NCBI GenBank assembly: GCA_003427395.1
Contig: BFEA01000517.1
Span: forward strand, 558,886 to 589,993
Reading direction: 5' to 3'
DNA length: 31,108 nucleotides
From: Chara braunii
Lineage: Eukaryota; Streptophyta; Charophyceae; Charales; Characeae
Shown here: piece after piece, positions 1 through 8,765 of the stretch
Layout: the number at the start of each line of letters is the position of its first letter
Numbering within the stretch: the stretch's first letter is position 1
The notes under the pieces: generated by a model
What the model saw: the letters and a program-made list of their open reading frames with translations, nothing else
Told to the model about the DNA's origin: nothing
Databases searched by the model: none
Made by a program: the position numbers and the translations under genes

Positions 1-1875
1 CAGGGGGATCAGGGAAGTCAGGGGTATGGAAGACCCCGTTTTGATTGGAGGACGGCCATCTGTCAACATTGTGACCAGCAAGGCCACATTATAAGGTTCT
101 CTAATATAAGACGGGAAGACGAGAGAAGCGGACTGATTTCCTCTACTATGGATGGGAATATCTACGATCAGTTTGGGGAGGTCGTCGACAAAAGGCTTGG
201 AGGAGTGAGGGCTGAAGCCCAACGAAGAGCGGCAGCTGGGCCGCAACCCCCTGCCATGTTCAGGCTATGGCAGGAAAAGATGGAACTACCGATTGGGGAG
301 GAGGAAGTAAGGAGTGATGAGGAAATGGTTCAAAGGCTACTAGGAAGGAGTAAGAAGAAAGAGCCCATAATCATTGAGGCAGAAGACGAAAGTGGGGAGG
401 AAAGAACGGAGTCTCCATCCGTCTTATATGGGAAGATGGAAGACCTGCTGGATAAGATGGGGAGGTACCAACGGAAGCTGGTGGGCCTCTGTGAGGAAGT
501 GAAGAGATGGAAATCTAGCATCCCCAAGGTGTTCCTCTACTACTCCGGTCCGGAATCAACACCTTGGCGACCCGGAGTAAATGTGGTGGGGTCATGCCCA
601 CAATCAAGAATGAGGGGGAGACCCCCCACTCCGCAGGCACGGCTGACGCAGGCAGCGCGAACGAGAAATCAAGCCAGAGTCAGCGCCAGCCAAGAACCTC
701 CGAGGAGGGAGGCAGAGCCAGAAAAGAGAAAGGAGGTCGTGGAAGTAGAAGATGATGATGATGACGAAGAAGAGGAAGAGGACGAGAGGCTGCGTAGGGA
801 AGAGGATCAGAAAGCGAAGCAGCGGGCGAGGAAAAAGGGAACCAGGGGAGAGGTCGAGCCGGTCGTGCGCGACGGACCGCCCAAAAGGAAGAAATACGCG
901 TTCCGGTTGGAAGAAGGATTTGACGTAGAAAAGGTGATTGACCGGGTGATGGAAGGGCATAATGACCTCATGACCCTGAAGGAAATCTTAGCGTCAGCCC
1001 CGCGACTCCGCGATGAACTGAAGGGGAGGTTGTCACGACGTTTGGTGCCCAATGTCCATCTGGGTACGATTCTGTCTAAGGAGGCAGAGTGGTCGGAGTC
1101 AAGCACGAAGATGGACTGGAAGTGCGTAGCCTGCGCTACGGTGGATTTGATGGTGAAGGGGTCCAAGTGCGCAGCAATGGTGGACACCGGGGCAGAAATG
1201 AACATTATTCGGGAGGCAGACGCGATCAGATTCGGGCTGGATATAGACCGTTCTGACTGCGGTATTCTGCATGGAGCCAGCTGTAAGGCCGTGTTTTGCG
1301 GGACAGCCTCGAATGTGCTCATCGAGGTTGGAAAGGTGAACGTCAGGGCATGCTTCTTTATAATGCCAGACGTGGACCATGGAATCCTCCTAGGGAGGTC
1401 ATTCCTAAGCAGGACAGAGACCGTGATGTTTAACAAACATGATGGGACGTTGATCCTCCTTTTATGCGATCCTCCCTGCGGGAATTATGAAACAATTACT
1501 TGCAGGAACACCGGGCCAAGGAGTATAAGGAACCGGCCCAATCCAGGATCGTTCACGATCGAGGAGTCGAAAGGGGAGCGTAGGAGACTCTGGGCAGAGC
1601 CCGAAGCAGGAGAGAGGGTGAAAGCATTTTTCCTCAGCCTGTCAGATACTGGGAAGGCCATGGATTTGGTCGCCGTGCATGAGATGGCAGATCCGGATGC
1701 CATCCAGGCCTTGAGGGAGCAAGTTCTGGAATGCCCTGAGGCAGGAGGGTTGGAATTGGTATATCGGCTCCCAGGAAGTGGAGGGAACCCCGCATCAGCG
1801 CAAACACAATCCGTGAGTCGGCCTTTTTTAGGGGACGGCTCAAGCAGGGTTCCTAAAGGCGGTAGAAGACGGTAG
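1..1875 (+). CDS. Gag C-terminus with zinc knuckle, fused to retropepsin (5' partial)
   Basis: The frame is open to the left edge, so the true start lies outside the window; the ATG at 148 is internal. A CCHC-like zinc knuckle is encoded by Cys codons at 61 and 70 and His at 85, but the fourth ligand at 100 is Ser (TCT), so it is damaged. An acidic, charged segment follows (about 720-840, a run of Asp/Glu). The aspartic protease of LTR retrotransposons is clear: a DTGAE active-site motif with the catalytic Asp codon at 1183, and a downstream ILLGRSFL motif near 1387-1410. The protein would cut the Gag-Pol polyprotein inside virus-like particles. The frame ends at TAG 1873 and overlaps the pol frame by 10 nt, in the -1 register. 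Ty3/gypsy assignment comes from the neighbouring pol. Confidence 0.85.
   Translation, partial: QGDQGSQGYGRPRFDWRTAICQHCDQQGHIIRFSNIRREDERSGLISSTMDGNIYDQFGEVVDKRLGGVRAEAQRRAAAGPQPPAMFRLWQEKMELPIGEEEVRSDEEMVQRLLGRSKKKEPIIIEAEDESGEERTESPSVLYGKMEDLLDKMGRYQRKLVGLCEEVKRWKSSIPKVFLYYSGPESTPWRPGVNVVGSCPQSRMRGRPPTPQARLTQAARTRNQARVSASQEPPRREAEPEKRKEVVEVEDDDDDEEEEEDERLRREEDQKAKQRARKKGTRGEVEPVVRDGPPKRKKYAFRLEEGFDVEKVIDRVMEGHNDLMTLKEILASAPRLRDELKGRLSRRLVPNVHLGTILSKEAEWSESSTKMDWKCVACATVDLMVKGSKCAAMVDTGAEMNIIREADAIRFGLDIDRSDCGILHGASCKAVFCGTASNVLIEVGKVNVRACFFIMPDVDHGILLGRSFLSRTETVMFNKHDGTLILLLCDPPCGNYETITCRNTGPRSIRNRPNPGSFTIEESKGERRRLWAEPEAGERVKAFFLSLSDTGKAMDLVAVHEMADPDAIQALREQVLECPEAGGLELVYRLPGSGGNPASAQTQSVSRPFLGDGSSRVPKGGRRR
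1854..1875 (+). other. Gag-Pro/Pol frame junction with three stops
   Basis: The protease frame stops at TAG 1873-1875. The pol frame, one base behind, has TAA at 1854 and TAG at 1863 and opens only at 1866. The two frames therefore coexist without stops for just 10 nt, and I see no slippery heptamer within those 10 nt. The simplest reading is a small indel that broke an originally continuous or closely coupled Gag-Pro-Pol frame. Confidence 0.6.
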
Positions 1876-4800
1876 ACAAGAAGTGTCGCCCGGTTCCCGT
1901 CCTCGTTACAGAGGACGAGGAGGCATATTACGAGAGGGAACGAGGGTTGATTCGACGAATGAGGAAAAGTGCTTTAGCAAGGCCATGTCGTATCCATGAA
2001 GGGAACGAAAAAAAGTTGATCATAGGGGAGTCTGATTTCCTACTGCCCCAAGAGCGAACGTTGATGGTGGAATTAATGAAGAGGAAGCATCGCGCTTACG
2101 CATTTAGTGACGAAGAGCGTGGCAGGCTCGATGTAGACAAGATACCTATGATCCGCATACACACCGTGTCACACGAGCCTTGGAACATGAGAGGGGCGCG
2201 ATATCCCAATCCTGACGAGGAAAGGAAGGTGGTGGATTATCTCGACGGCAAAATACGTACTCACGTCGCCGACTATTCAAGTGGACCGTATGCATCCCCG
2301 TGGTTCTGCTTTGTTAAGCCTAACGGGACGCTGCGGTGGGTGCAGGATTTGCAAAGATTGAATGCAGTGACCGTGCGAGATGCTGGAGGGCTGCCAAATG
2401 CAGACGCGCTGTCGGAATCCTGTGCTGGAAGGCCTATAATTTNGCTTATAGACCTTTACTCAAGATACGATCAGTTCCCAGTCTACCCGCCGGATAGGCC
2501 GGTGACGGCTATGCATACGCCGCAAGGACTAATCCACATGAACGTGGCCCCTCAAGGGTGGACCAATGCGGTAGCAATGGTCCAACGGGCCATGATTCGG
2601 GCTATGCAGTCAGTCAGCCCCCATATCCCACAACCATACATTGATGATTTGGCAGTGAAGGGGCCGGCGGTGAAAGAGAGCGACGAAGTCTCACCGGAGG
2701 TAAGGCGTTTTGTCTGTAAACACATTCAGGACCTCGAAAAGGTCCTGAGCTTGCTCGAAGAGCATAACCTCACGGCGAGCGGGGCCAAATCCAGACACTG
2801 CATGAGGGAAGCGACTATCTTGGGATTCGTCTGCAGTGAGAAAGGCCGAAGGCCGGATGTGAAGAAGACAGACAAGATTATTGAGTGGCCAGTTCCGTTC
2901 CACTCAATAACTGATGTCAGGAGCTTCCTTGGTACGTGTGGATTTTGGAGGGCCTTCGTCAAGAACTTTGCCGCTAAGACTGAACACCTGAGGAAGTTAG
3001 TCCGTCAGGATCAGGAATGGGTATGGGGTGAAGAGCAGGAAGAGGTGGTGGCAAAAATGAAGGAGGAATTTCGAGAAGGAGGGTTGGTGTTAGGAGCGCC
3101 AGATTATGACGCCACAGAGACGCGGCCCTTCATTATTGAAACGGATGCGGGACCGACTGCCTTAGGGGGAGTTCTAATTCAGGCAGACATGGAAAGAAAA
3201 GAAAGACCCTTGCGATTTGAGAGTCGGACTCTCTGTACAACAGAAAGGAACTACTATCAGTTTAAGAGGGAGACCCTTGCTGTCCTCCACTGTCTGCGAA
3301 TCTTCCGGAACTATATCTTCGGCAGGAGGTTTATTTTGAGAGTGGATCCGACCGCCCTGGCCTACTCTCTAAGGAATTACGTTTCATCGGATCCAACGGT
3401 TGCCAGATGGCTGACGTACATCTGGATGTTCAATTTTGAGTTGGAACGGATTCCTGGCAGCAAGAACCGGGCAGACGGGCTGAGTCGGATCAACTGGGAT
3501 AAGCAGGAAGGGGAGGCGGTGGAGAATACGCCCCCAGTTGATGGGTTTCTGGATCAGGAAGAAGATGTTCGTCTCCATATCAATAAGTGGTCGCCGCGGG
3601 TGCCCAGCTGTGTAGGCTATCCTATTTGGCAAGCGCCGAATGGGTATGAAAGGAGGAATGGGCTAGTCCTTAAGCCCTTTGAGGAAGAGGATCCCTGGGG
3701 CGGTAAGGATGTTCAGTGGATGATGGAATTAGCGCTGGCCAGCTCGCATAGCCTGGTGGAGGATATGAGGACGATTGAGGAAGGACCTGGCCAGGTAGAA
3801 CGGCATGAGGACCTGATGGGAGGAATGTATCTCCTCGTCAATACGTTATTGCAGGAAAGCCTAGACCAGTCAGGCTCGTTGAACCCGGCAGGGGATGTGA
3901 ACGAAGTGCCCGAGAGCCAGGACGACGAGTTCGAGGAAGGGGAGATTAAAGAGGCGTTTCATATAGAGGAATATGACAGGATCTACCTAGAGTTAGGGCT
4001 TCTTCTATCATGTGAAATGCGGCTTAGGGATGCAAGCGATAGAGCTCAGAGGATGCTGCAACGCTATCTAGTGCGAGACGGCCACCTTTTTGTGCGAAGA
4101 GAAGCGGTAAATCCTAGGAGAATCGTCTGCGGTAGAAATCGTCAAATCGACGTCATAGCTGCGCTTCATGATGGCATTGCGGGAGGGCACCGAGGGATAC
4201 AAGCTACGTATGCCAAAATAAGTGAGCTCTACTACTGGGATGGAATAATGGATATGGTCGGGAAGTTCTGCCGATCTTGTGTACCTTGCCAGGAAAGGTC
4301 CCGTTTAAAACAAGGAGAGCCGCTGCATCCAAGGCTAGAGCGAGAGGTGGGGGCCGTAGTACATCTCGATCTGCTTTTTATGTCGTTTGGGGATCAAGGC
4401 TATAACTACATCTTCGATGCGCGCGATAACCTGTCTGGGTTCGTAGACGGGCGTGCTATTCGCACGAAGACCGGGTCAGTCTTAGTGAACTGCATCGAGG
4501 AGTATTACTTGCGCTATCCTTTCGTCAGGGAATTCGTAATGGACAGGGGATCGGAGTTTACTTGCCAGGAAGTGCAAGAACTTTTATCAAGGTATGGTGT
4601 GGCAGCCAACTACACCACGGCCGCGCACCCCCAGGCAAATGCTCCCGTGGAACGAGGACATAGTACCATTACGAATCTCCTGGCTAAATGGACAGAAGGT
4701 AGGCCTAATCANTGGCCAAGATACCTAAGGGCGGCTTTCTTTGTTGAGAATATTACAGTAAAAAGATCCACCAAGTACGCACCGGCGACGNTGTGGTACG

Positions 4801-5237
4801 GAAGGCACGCCACCTTCCCTATCGAAAGCTTTCTTAACACATGGAGGCGCCAGGATCTGGAAGTTAACCTGTCATTTGAAGAATTGCTCGATATTCGGGC
4901 GCGGCAGATAGGGGCGATAGAAGAAAGGATCCAGGAGGCGTCTGACCAGGTGGCGAGAAGCCGTATGGACGATAAGGCTCGGTGGGATCAATCTGCGCGG
5001 GTGAGGAAAGTACCCTTGGCAGTTGGAGATGTCGTGCTTCTCTACGATTCATCACTGGAGAAGCAATGGTCCAGGAAGCTCGATAAGAGGTGGTTAGGTC
5101 CCTACCGGATCGCACGGGTCAGAGACTTCGGAGCATACCAGATCGAGGAAGCAAATGGGACTGAGTGGAAGGATTGGGTATCTGGAACGCGACTGAAGAA
5201 ATTTGTGGCGAGAGAGGAGGTAAAAGAGATGACCTGA
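1866..5237 (+). CDS. Ty3/gypsy pol: reverse transcriptase, RNase H, integrase
   Basis: The frame is open from 1866 (after TAG 1863); the first ATG is at 1959, and an upstream polyprotein fusion is more likely than that start. RT: SPWFCFVKPNGTLRW, LIDLY with catalytic Asp at 2451, and YIDD at 2637-2648. RNase H: ETDAG with Asp at 3144, and the conserved Asp of RVDPTAL. An acidic linker (about 3500-4000) leads to the integrase HHCC finger (His 4167, His 4188, Cys 4278, Cys 4287), then DD35E (Asp 4368, Asp 4542, Glu 4650) and a C-terminal GPY/F module (GPY at 5097-5105). The order RT-RH-IN defines Ty3/gypsy. It would copy the element RNA and insert the cDNA. All catalytic residues are present. 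Three single Ns (2443, 4712, 4791) leave unknown residues. It is intact in frame, so decay, if any, is recent. Confidence 0.92.
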   Translation, partial: KTVDKKCRPVPVLVTEDEEAYYERERGLIRRMRKSALARPCRIHEGNEKKLIIGESDFLLPQERTLMVELMKRKHRAYAFSDEERGRLDVDKIPMIRIHTVSHEPWNMRGARYPNPDEERKVVDYLDGKIRTHVADYSSGPYASPWFCFVKPNGTLRWVQDLQRLNAVTVRDAGGLPNADALSESCAGRPIIXLIDLYSRYDQFPVYPPDRPVTAMHTPQGLIHMNVAPQGWTNAVAMVQRAMIRAMQSVSPHIPQPYIDDLAVKGPAVKESDEVSPEVRRFVCKHIQDLEKVLSLLEEHNLTASGAKSRHCMREATILGFVCSEKGRRPDVKKTDKIIEWPVPFHSITDVRSFLGTCGFWRAFVKNFAAKTEHLRKLVRQDQEWVWGEEQEEVVAKMKEEFREGGLVLGAPDYDATETRPFIIETDAGPTALGGVLIQADMERKERPLRFESRTLCTTERNYYQFKRETLAVLHCLRIFRNYIFGRRFILRVDPTALAYSLRNYVSSDPTVARWLTYIWMFNFELERIPGSKNRADGLSRINWDKQEGEAVENTPPVDGFLDQEEDVRLHINKWSPRVPSCVGYPIWQAPNGYERRNGLVLKPFEEEDPWGGKDVQWMMELALASSHSLVEDMRTIEEGPGQVERHEDLMGGMYLLVNTLLQESLDQSGSLNPAGDVNEVPESQDDEFEEGEIKEAFHIEEYDRIYLELGLLLSCEMRLRDASDRAQRMLQRYLVRDGHLFVRREAVNPRRIVCGRNRQIDVIAALHDGIAGGHRGIQATYAKISELYYWDGIMDMVGKFCRSCVPCQERSRLKQGEPLHPRLEREVGAVVHLDLLFMSFGDQGYNYIFDARDNLSGFVDGRAIRTKTGSVLVNCIEEYYLRYPFVREFVMDRGSEFTCQEVQELLSRYGVAANYTTAAHPQANAPVERGHSTITNLLAKWTEGRPNXWPRYLRAAFFVENITVKRSTKYAPATXWYGRHATFPIESFLNTWRRQDLEVNLSFEELLDIRARQIGAIEERIQEASDQVARSRMDDKARWDQSARVRKVPLAVGDVVLLYDSSLEKQWSRKLDKRWLGPYRIARVRDFGAYQIEEANGTEWKDWVSGTRLKKFVAREEVKEMT

Positions 5238-5402
5238 ATGCCTTTAGAATAGAAGTAACAGGGTGTGTAGGTTAGGTAGGATGCGTGCTGCATGAGTGTG
5301 GTCTGGTCTGAGCTTGCTTTGATTATCACCTGCTTGCTTACCCCAATGTGTGTCTGTTGTCTCCCTCGCCTCTTGTGCAGGTCTGACTTTACGAAGACAA
5401 CC
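5238..5402 (+). promoter_or_regulatory. Pol/gag-like spacer with probable 3' splice site
   Basis: This is 165 nt of spacer, too short to hold a 3' LTR plus a second 5' LTR and leader. From about 5351 it becomes pyrimidine-rich and ends in TTGTGCAG at 5373-5380, a good 3' splice site. The Gag-like ATG follows at 5403, 22 nt further on. The gag at 18273 has the same arrangement (CAG at 18249-18251, then 21 nt, then ATG). An in-frame ATG at 5292 only reads through the pyrimidine tract and is unlikely to be the start. Splicing is inferred; no donor is identified here. Confidence 0.45.
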
Positions 5403-5549
5403 ATGCCAAGAGGAGGGAAGGGGACACGGCCGCCTCAGAGGCCGTTGGGCGCATCAGGAGGATATGAGCGGCATGGGCCTCGCCATCGAGAGAGTACTCC
5501 GGTCTACAATGATGGGGACATCGAGCTATTCTTGGACAGTTTCTGGTAG
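5403..5549 (+). CDS. Gag-like N-terminal piece, ends at in-frame TAG
   Basis: ATG at 5403 follows the likely splice acceptor. The 48-residue piece is basic at first (PRGGKG, RPPQRP) and ends in ELFLDSFW directly before TAG 5547-5549. Reading continues in the same frame as HARCMGWTVAQAIEGL, so the stop lies within a helical region and is probably a nonsense mutation (for example from a sense NAG codon). Confidence 0.55.
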   Translation: MPRGGKGTRPPQRPLGASGGYERHGPRHRESTPVYNDGDIELFLDSFW

Positions 5550-6230
5550 CATGCAAGGTGTATGGGTTGGACTGTCGCTCAGGCGATTGAGGGATTGAGG
5601 GGAGCAGGTAGGTTCGAGGAGCCCATTGCCAGGATTCGTAGGGAGGCGACGACGAGGCAGGAGGTGGAGATGAGGATGGAGGAGTTGCGACCCTCACCTG
5701 TGGGACCTGATTGCAGGCCGATCTGCCTGGAGATTGGAAATGCGTCGGACTTCATCCCCGCGTTTGAGTGGTTCATGCAGGGGCAAGGCATACCGAGAGA
5801 TGATTGGATGCAGACGCTACCACTCTGGACCAGGAAGGCGGAAAGGCCGCTGGCTATGCAGATCAGGGACATGGCACGAGATTGGGAGAGCTGCAGGGCA
5901 CATCTGAGAGAGGCCTTTCGACGGCCAGAGCTCCCTCAGCCCAGAGTCGAGAGGCGGCAGAGGAGTCAAAGACCGAGGGACCCTAAGCCTAGGGAGGCGA
6001 GACCATCACGAGGAGGACAGAAGGCCCTAGCCAGGACAGAGGAGGAGCCGAAGCAGGAGCCAGAGGTTGAAGAGCGAGGGACATACCCTGAGTGTGGGTT
6101 GGGACCAGTGGAGTTTCATCGTTTTAATGAGGGTGGATTGAGGAGGTCGCCAGCACACCCACGGGAGGAGCCGCCAGTGTCTGAAGAGCCGTTGAGAGAG
6201 TTAGAAACGCATCTGGATATCTCTCAGTAG
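5550..6230 (+). CDS. Gag-like capsid/matrix-type domain piece
   Basis: The frame continues from the previous piece; an ATG is available at 5562. It contains a Gag-like helical block, including the segments FIPAFEWFMQGQGIPRDDW and RDMARDWESCRAHLREAF, about 5745-5930. This resembles the retrotransposon Gag domain pattern of aromatic residues followed by a W..C/F...F helix. The C-terminal half becomes Arg/Glu/Pro rich. It ends at TAG 6228-6230 with the same frame open on the other side. Confidence 0.6.
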   Translation, partial: HARCMGWTVAQAIEGLRGAGRFEEPIARIRREATTRQEVEMRMEELRPSPVGPDCRPICLEIGNASDFIPAFEWFMQGQGIPRDDWMQTLPLWTRKAERPLAMQIRDMARDWESCRAHLREAFRRPELPQPRVERRQRSQRPRDPKPREARPSRGGQKALARTEEEPKQEPEVEERGTYPECGLGPVEFHRFNEGGLRRSPAHPREEPPVSEEPLRELETHLDISQ

Positions 6231-7034
6231 AAAGCGTCGCCTCAGGATGAGAAGTATGAAGAGCAAGTAGAGGAGGTGCCACGAGAGAAGGTGCCACAGG
6301 AGGAGATACCGCAAGAGGAGGTGTCACAGGAGGAGGTGCCACGGAAAGAGGTCCACGGTACCCAGCGAGAGAGAAGGCTGGGCGATGAGGGGAGACGTGC
6401 AGGGAAGGAAGTGATAGAGGTTGGCGAGGACACGCCCCCACAGACGCCAGCAGTGGGTTTGAGACTCAGAGATGCACCAGGGAGCACCCAACACGCGAAG
6501 GAGAGGTTGCAATTAGAGGAGGCTTCTTTACCGTCGTCAGAGAAGGCTCCTTCGCCAGAAGGGAGGGCAGCTATAAGGAGGGAAGCTTTGACTTTGATTG
6601 ATAGGCACTTGGCAGCTCATGCACTGGAGCACCCAGACCTGGAGGAGCCAGCACCTGCAGAGCCACGCCAGGAGTCATGCCAGCCCGAGAAGGAGATGGA
6701 AGCAGAGATACCAAAGAGGGTCGACCTCCGCACGAGAGAAAGGGCGCCAGCTGGAGAGACGGCTGAAGAAAAGAGGGTGAGAAGAACTAGACGGATAGAA
6801 GAGATATGGCAGGAGAGGCAGAGATTGGAGGCAGCGGGGGAGCTCCCGGAGCAGCAACAGGAGGGGCAGCGATCAGAGGCAGCAGGAGCACTCCCGGGTC
6901 AGCCAGCCAGCGCACCAGCTAGGGCCCCGAAATTCCTGAGATGTGGAGAGACTTCTGGGAGCAACGAGGGGAGGAACTTTCATCGCCAGTCAAAGCCGGG
7001 TTTGGAATGGCCAGGAAGGCGGAAGAGAGGTTAG
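6231..7034 (+). CDS. Gag-like Glu/Pro/Arg-rich middle piece
   Basis: Same frame as 5403-6230, without its own plausible start. It opens with five-residue repeats (VPQEE, IPQEE, VSQEE, VPRKE), continues as a strongly charged, low-complexity segment, and has a probable coiled coil (RRTRRIEEIWQERQRLEAAG). Up to about 6940 the text reads naturally; after that the neighbouring frame carries the better Gag-like text, so the last ~90 nt of this frame are probably out of register. Confidence 0.5.
   Translation, partial: KASPQDEKYEEQVEEVPREKVPQEEIPQEEVSQEEVPRKEVHGTQRERRLGDEGRRAGKEVIEVGEDTPPQTPAVGLRLRDAPGSTQHAKERLQLEEASLPSSEKAPSPEGRAAIRREALTLIDRHLAAHALEHPDLEEPAPAEPRQESCQPEKEMEAEIPKRVDLRTRERAPAGETAEEKRVRRTRRIEEIWQERQRLEAAGELPEQQQEGQRSEAAGALPGQPASAPARAPKFLRCGETSGSNEGRNFHRQSKPGLEWPGRRKRG
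6271..6356 (+). repeat. 15-bp coding repeats
   Basis: About six imperfect 15-bp units of the type GAGGTGCCACAGGAG encode the VPQEE-type pentapeptides. The unit length is a multiple of three, so copy-number change preserves the frame. Confidence 0.6.
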
Positions 7035-8176
7035 ATCATAAAATCAAGTTCCTGGCCAGGACCACTTTTGACCGGCACTTGTTATTGGAGAGCGATCTGG
7101 CGGGGAAGAAAATGAAGAAAGCCAGCCATGGAGTACGCTTGGAGGCTATGGAAATTGAAATTCAGGAACTCAGGGCTTTGGTGGCCAGCCAGACAGCTAT
7201 CATCGAGAGCCTGAGGCAGCAAACCCAGGGAAGGGTGGACAGGCCAGAGAGCAGCAGGCAGGGAGAGCAGAGGCAGCCCGGACAAGGATTGCCAGGACAG
7301 CCATCTGCAGCAGAGCCTCGCCAGGAGCCACCTATGGGGAGAGCTATCCTGGAACCAGAGGAGGCAAGAGCCCGGAGACAGGCGGAGAGAGAGGCATTCG
7401 AGTTTAGAGCCCCTACTGAGCTCGCGACGCTGCCAGTGACGGCGGCAGGCCCAGTCGTACCTTTGGTAGTAGAGGAGGGGCCGTCACCATCTAGCAGTGA
7501 GCCGGCTCAGGGCTCAGCAGAGGGATCCATGGGCGTGCTCCTTAAGGCGGTGCATACTATGCAGGAAGAGGTGAGTTTGTTTTCGCCTGAGCAGAGGATA
7601 GAGGAGCCTCTTGAGAGAGAGATGGGGATTGAGCTAGAGGGTGCTATCGAGAGCAGACTCCAGACGATAGGCACGCCTAAGTATGGATCAGACGAGATTG
7701 AGGAGCAGCCCATGGCAGCGCCAGGAGAGACACTCGAGAGGAGACCTCATAGATTGGACACGCCTGAGTACGTCCCAGCGACAGAGGACTTGAGAGGTAG
7801 AGTAGGATCTTGGATTACTGAATCTGGGTCTGCCGGACCGGTTCCTGGGACAGAGCAGCAGGAGGTTGTTAGTACCGCAGCTCCTCGATCAGAGCAGCAG
7901 GGGGATGTCGGTACCTTGGTGGGATCTCTTTCATCGCCACCTCCTCAGCCCAGGAAGAAGAAGTTCAAGAAAAAAGTAGATCAGCTATGTTTCTACTGCA
8001 AGAGGGACGTGCATCTGGCTTTGGACTGTCTCGAGTTTCTTGAGGATAAGGCAGCAGGGAAGGTCTCAGAGGTAAAAGGTAAAATGTATGATAGACAGGG
8101 TAAGATAGTAGAGAAGTCCGCAGATGGACTTAGGGCTCAGTTATATAGGCAAAACAAGGAGGAATTGAGGAGGTAG
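6923..8176 (+). CDS. Gag-like C-terminal piece with intact CCHC zinc knuckle
   Basis: Frame 2, open from 6923 after TAG 6920; the first ATG is at 6941. It begins MWRDFWEQRGEEL and carries a likely coiled coil (KKASHGVRLEAMEIEIQEL, about 7110-7170) followed by a Pro/Glu/Gln-rich stretch. A basic run (RKKKFKKK) precedes CX2CX4HX4C with Cys 7988, Cys 7997, His 8012 and Cys 8027. After the knuckle, the text MYDRQGKIVEKSADGLRAQ parallels IYDQFGEVVDKRLGGVRAE just after the knuckle in the first gene. Here the protein stops at 8176 instead of continuing into a protease. Confidence 0.65.
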   Translation, partial: GPEIPEMWRDFWEQRGEELSSPVKAGFGMARKAEERLDHKIKFLARTTFDRHLLLESDLAGKKMKKASHGVRLEAMEIEIQELRALVASQTAIIESLRQQTQGRVDRPESSRQGEQRQPGQGLPGQPSAAEPRQEPPMGRAILEPEEARARRQAEREAFEFRAPTELATLPVTAAGPVVPLVVEEGPSPSSSEPAQGSAEGSMGVLLKAVHTMQEEVSLFSPEQRIEEPLEREMGIELEGAIESRLQTIGTPKYGSDEIEEQPMAAPGETLERRPHRLDTPEYVPATEDLRGRVGSWITESGSAGPVPGTEQQEVVSTAAPRSEQQGDVGTLVGSLSSPPPQPRKKKFKKKVDQLCFYCKRDVHLALDCLEFLEDKAAGKVSEVKGKMYDRQGKIVEKSADGLRAQLYRQNKEELRR

Positions 8177-8765
8177 GGTCGGTTTTGTCTATATAAGTGA
8201 GCGAGCATTTTGTGAGGCATCAACTTAGGTTTTGTGTGATACCATCTTAGACTTAGAAGACATTTTGATGATTACTATTAGTCTAGATCTGAACTCTAGT
8301 ATTCCTACTAAGTTGGAATCTTGAGGATCAGGGTGAGTTAGATGAGGCATGTACATATTTAGGTAGCCTACGCCCTGGCCTGTGAGACACAGATCTGACA
8401 TGTAATCTAGGGGCAGTTGTTAGTGTAAGTTTGGTATGATGTGTGAGACGTTTTATTTTTCCTTGAGTATATATTATGATGAGGTTTTTTACCACTCCTA
8501 TATGTGACGATCACTTGTCACTCTCACATATGTGGTTGTACTCTGATGAATGATGAGTTTGGGTGGACGATGTGTGAAAAACATCTGGTGTATTATAGGT
8601 ACTGTGAGTATGATTGTAAGTTAAACTGTCTACTCCTCGGTATACTTGTGCGACCTGCCCACGGCAGCTGATAAGGCAGAGTATGAGGGGAGGAAGCGCA
8701 GTTCGTCTGTGAAAGCTATGTAAGTTGTGATGAGGACTCATAAGATGGTCTCTAAGTGATGTTTC
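8177..8765 (+). other. Noncoding 3' region of the element
   Basis: About 590 nt, T- and TGA-rich, with no coding signal. One inverted repeat is visible: ATATGTGA at 8500-8507 against TCACATAT at 8524-8531. This is probably the 3' untranslated part of the retrotransposon. Confidence 0.4.

Larger units (their letters stand above)
5403..8176 (+). pseudogene. Gag-like coding region downstream of pol, interrupted
   Basis: One long Gag-like protein can be followed through 5403-8176 despite three interruptions: TAG at 5547, TAG at 6228 (both in frame 3), and a move to frame 2 (-1) somewhere between 6923 and 7034. Order of parts: basic N-terminus (PRGGKGTRPP), a Gag-type helical domain, a long Glu/Pro/Arg-rich middle, a coiled-coil-like stretch, and a CCHC zinc knuckle near the end. 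It sits 165 nt behind pol on the same strand. It may be the gag of a second element joined to the first by recombination, or a third gene of the same element expressed from a spliced RNA. The interruptions argue that this copy is dead. Confidence 0.7.

Noticed and set aside
1824-1830. T TTT TTA heptamer followed by GGG in the protease frame, a classic -1 slippery sequence
   Set aside because: A -1 shift there meets TAA at 1854 and TAG at 1863 before the pol frame opens, so it cannot connect the two genes in this copy.
8540-8565. CTGATGA word suggestive of a hammerhead ribozyme
   Set aside because: The required GAAA and the three-stem arrangement could not be found around it.
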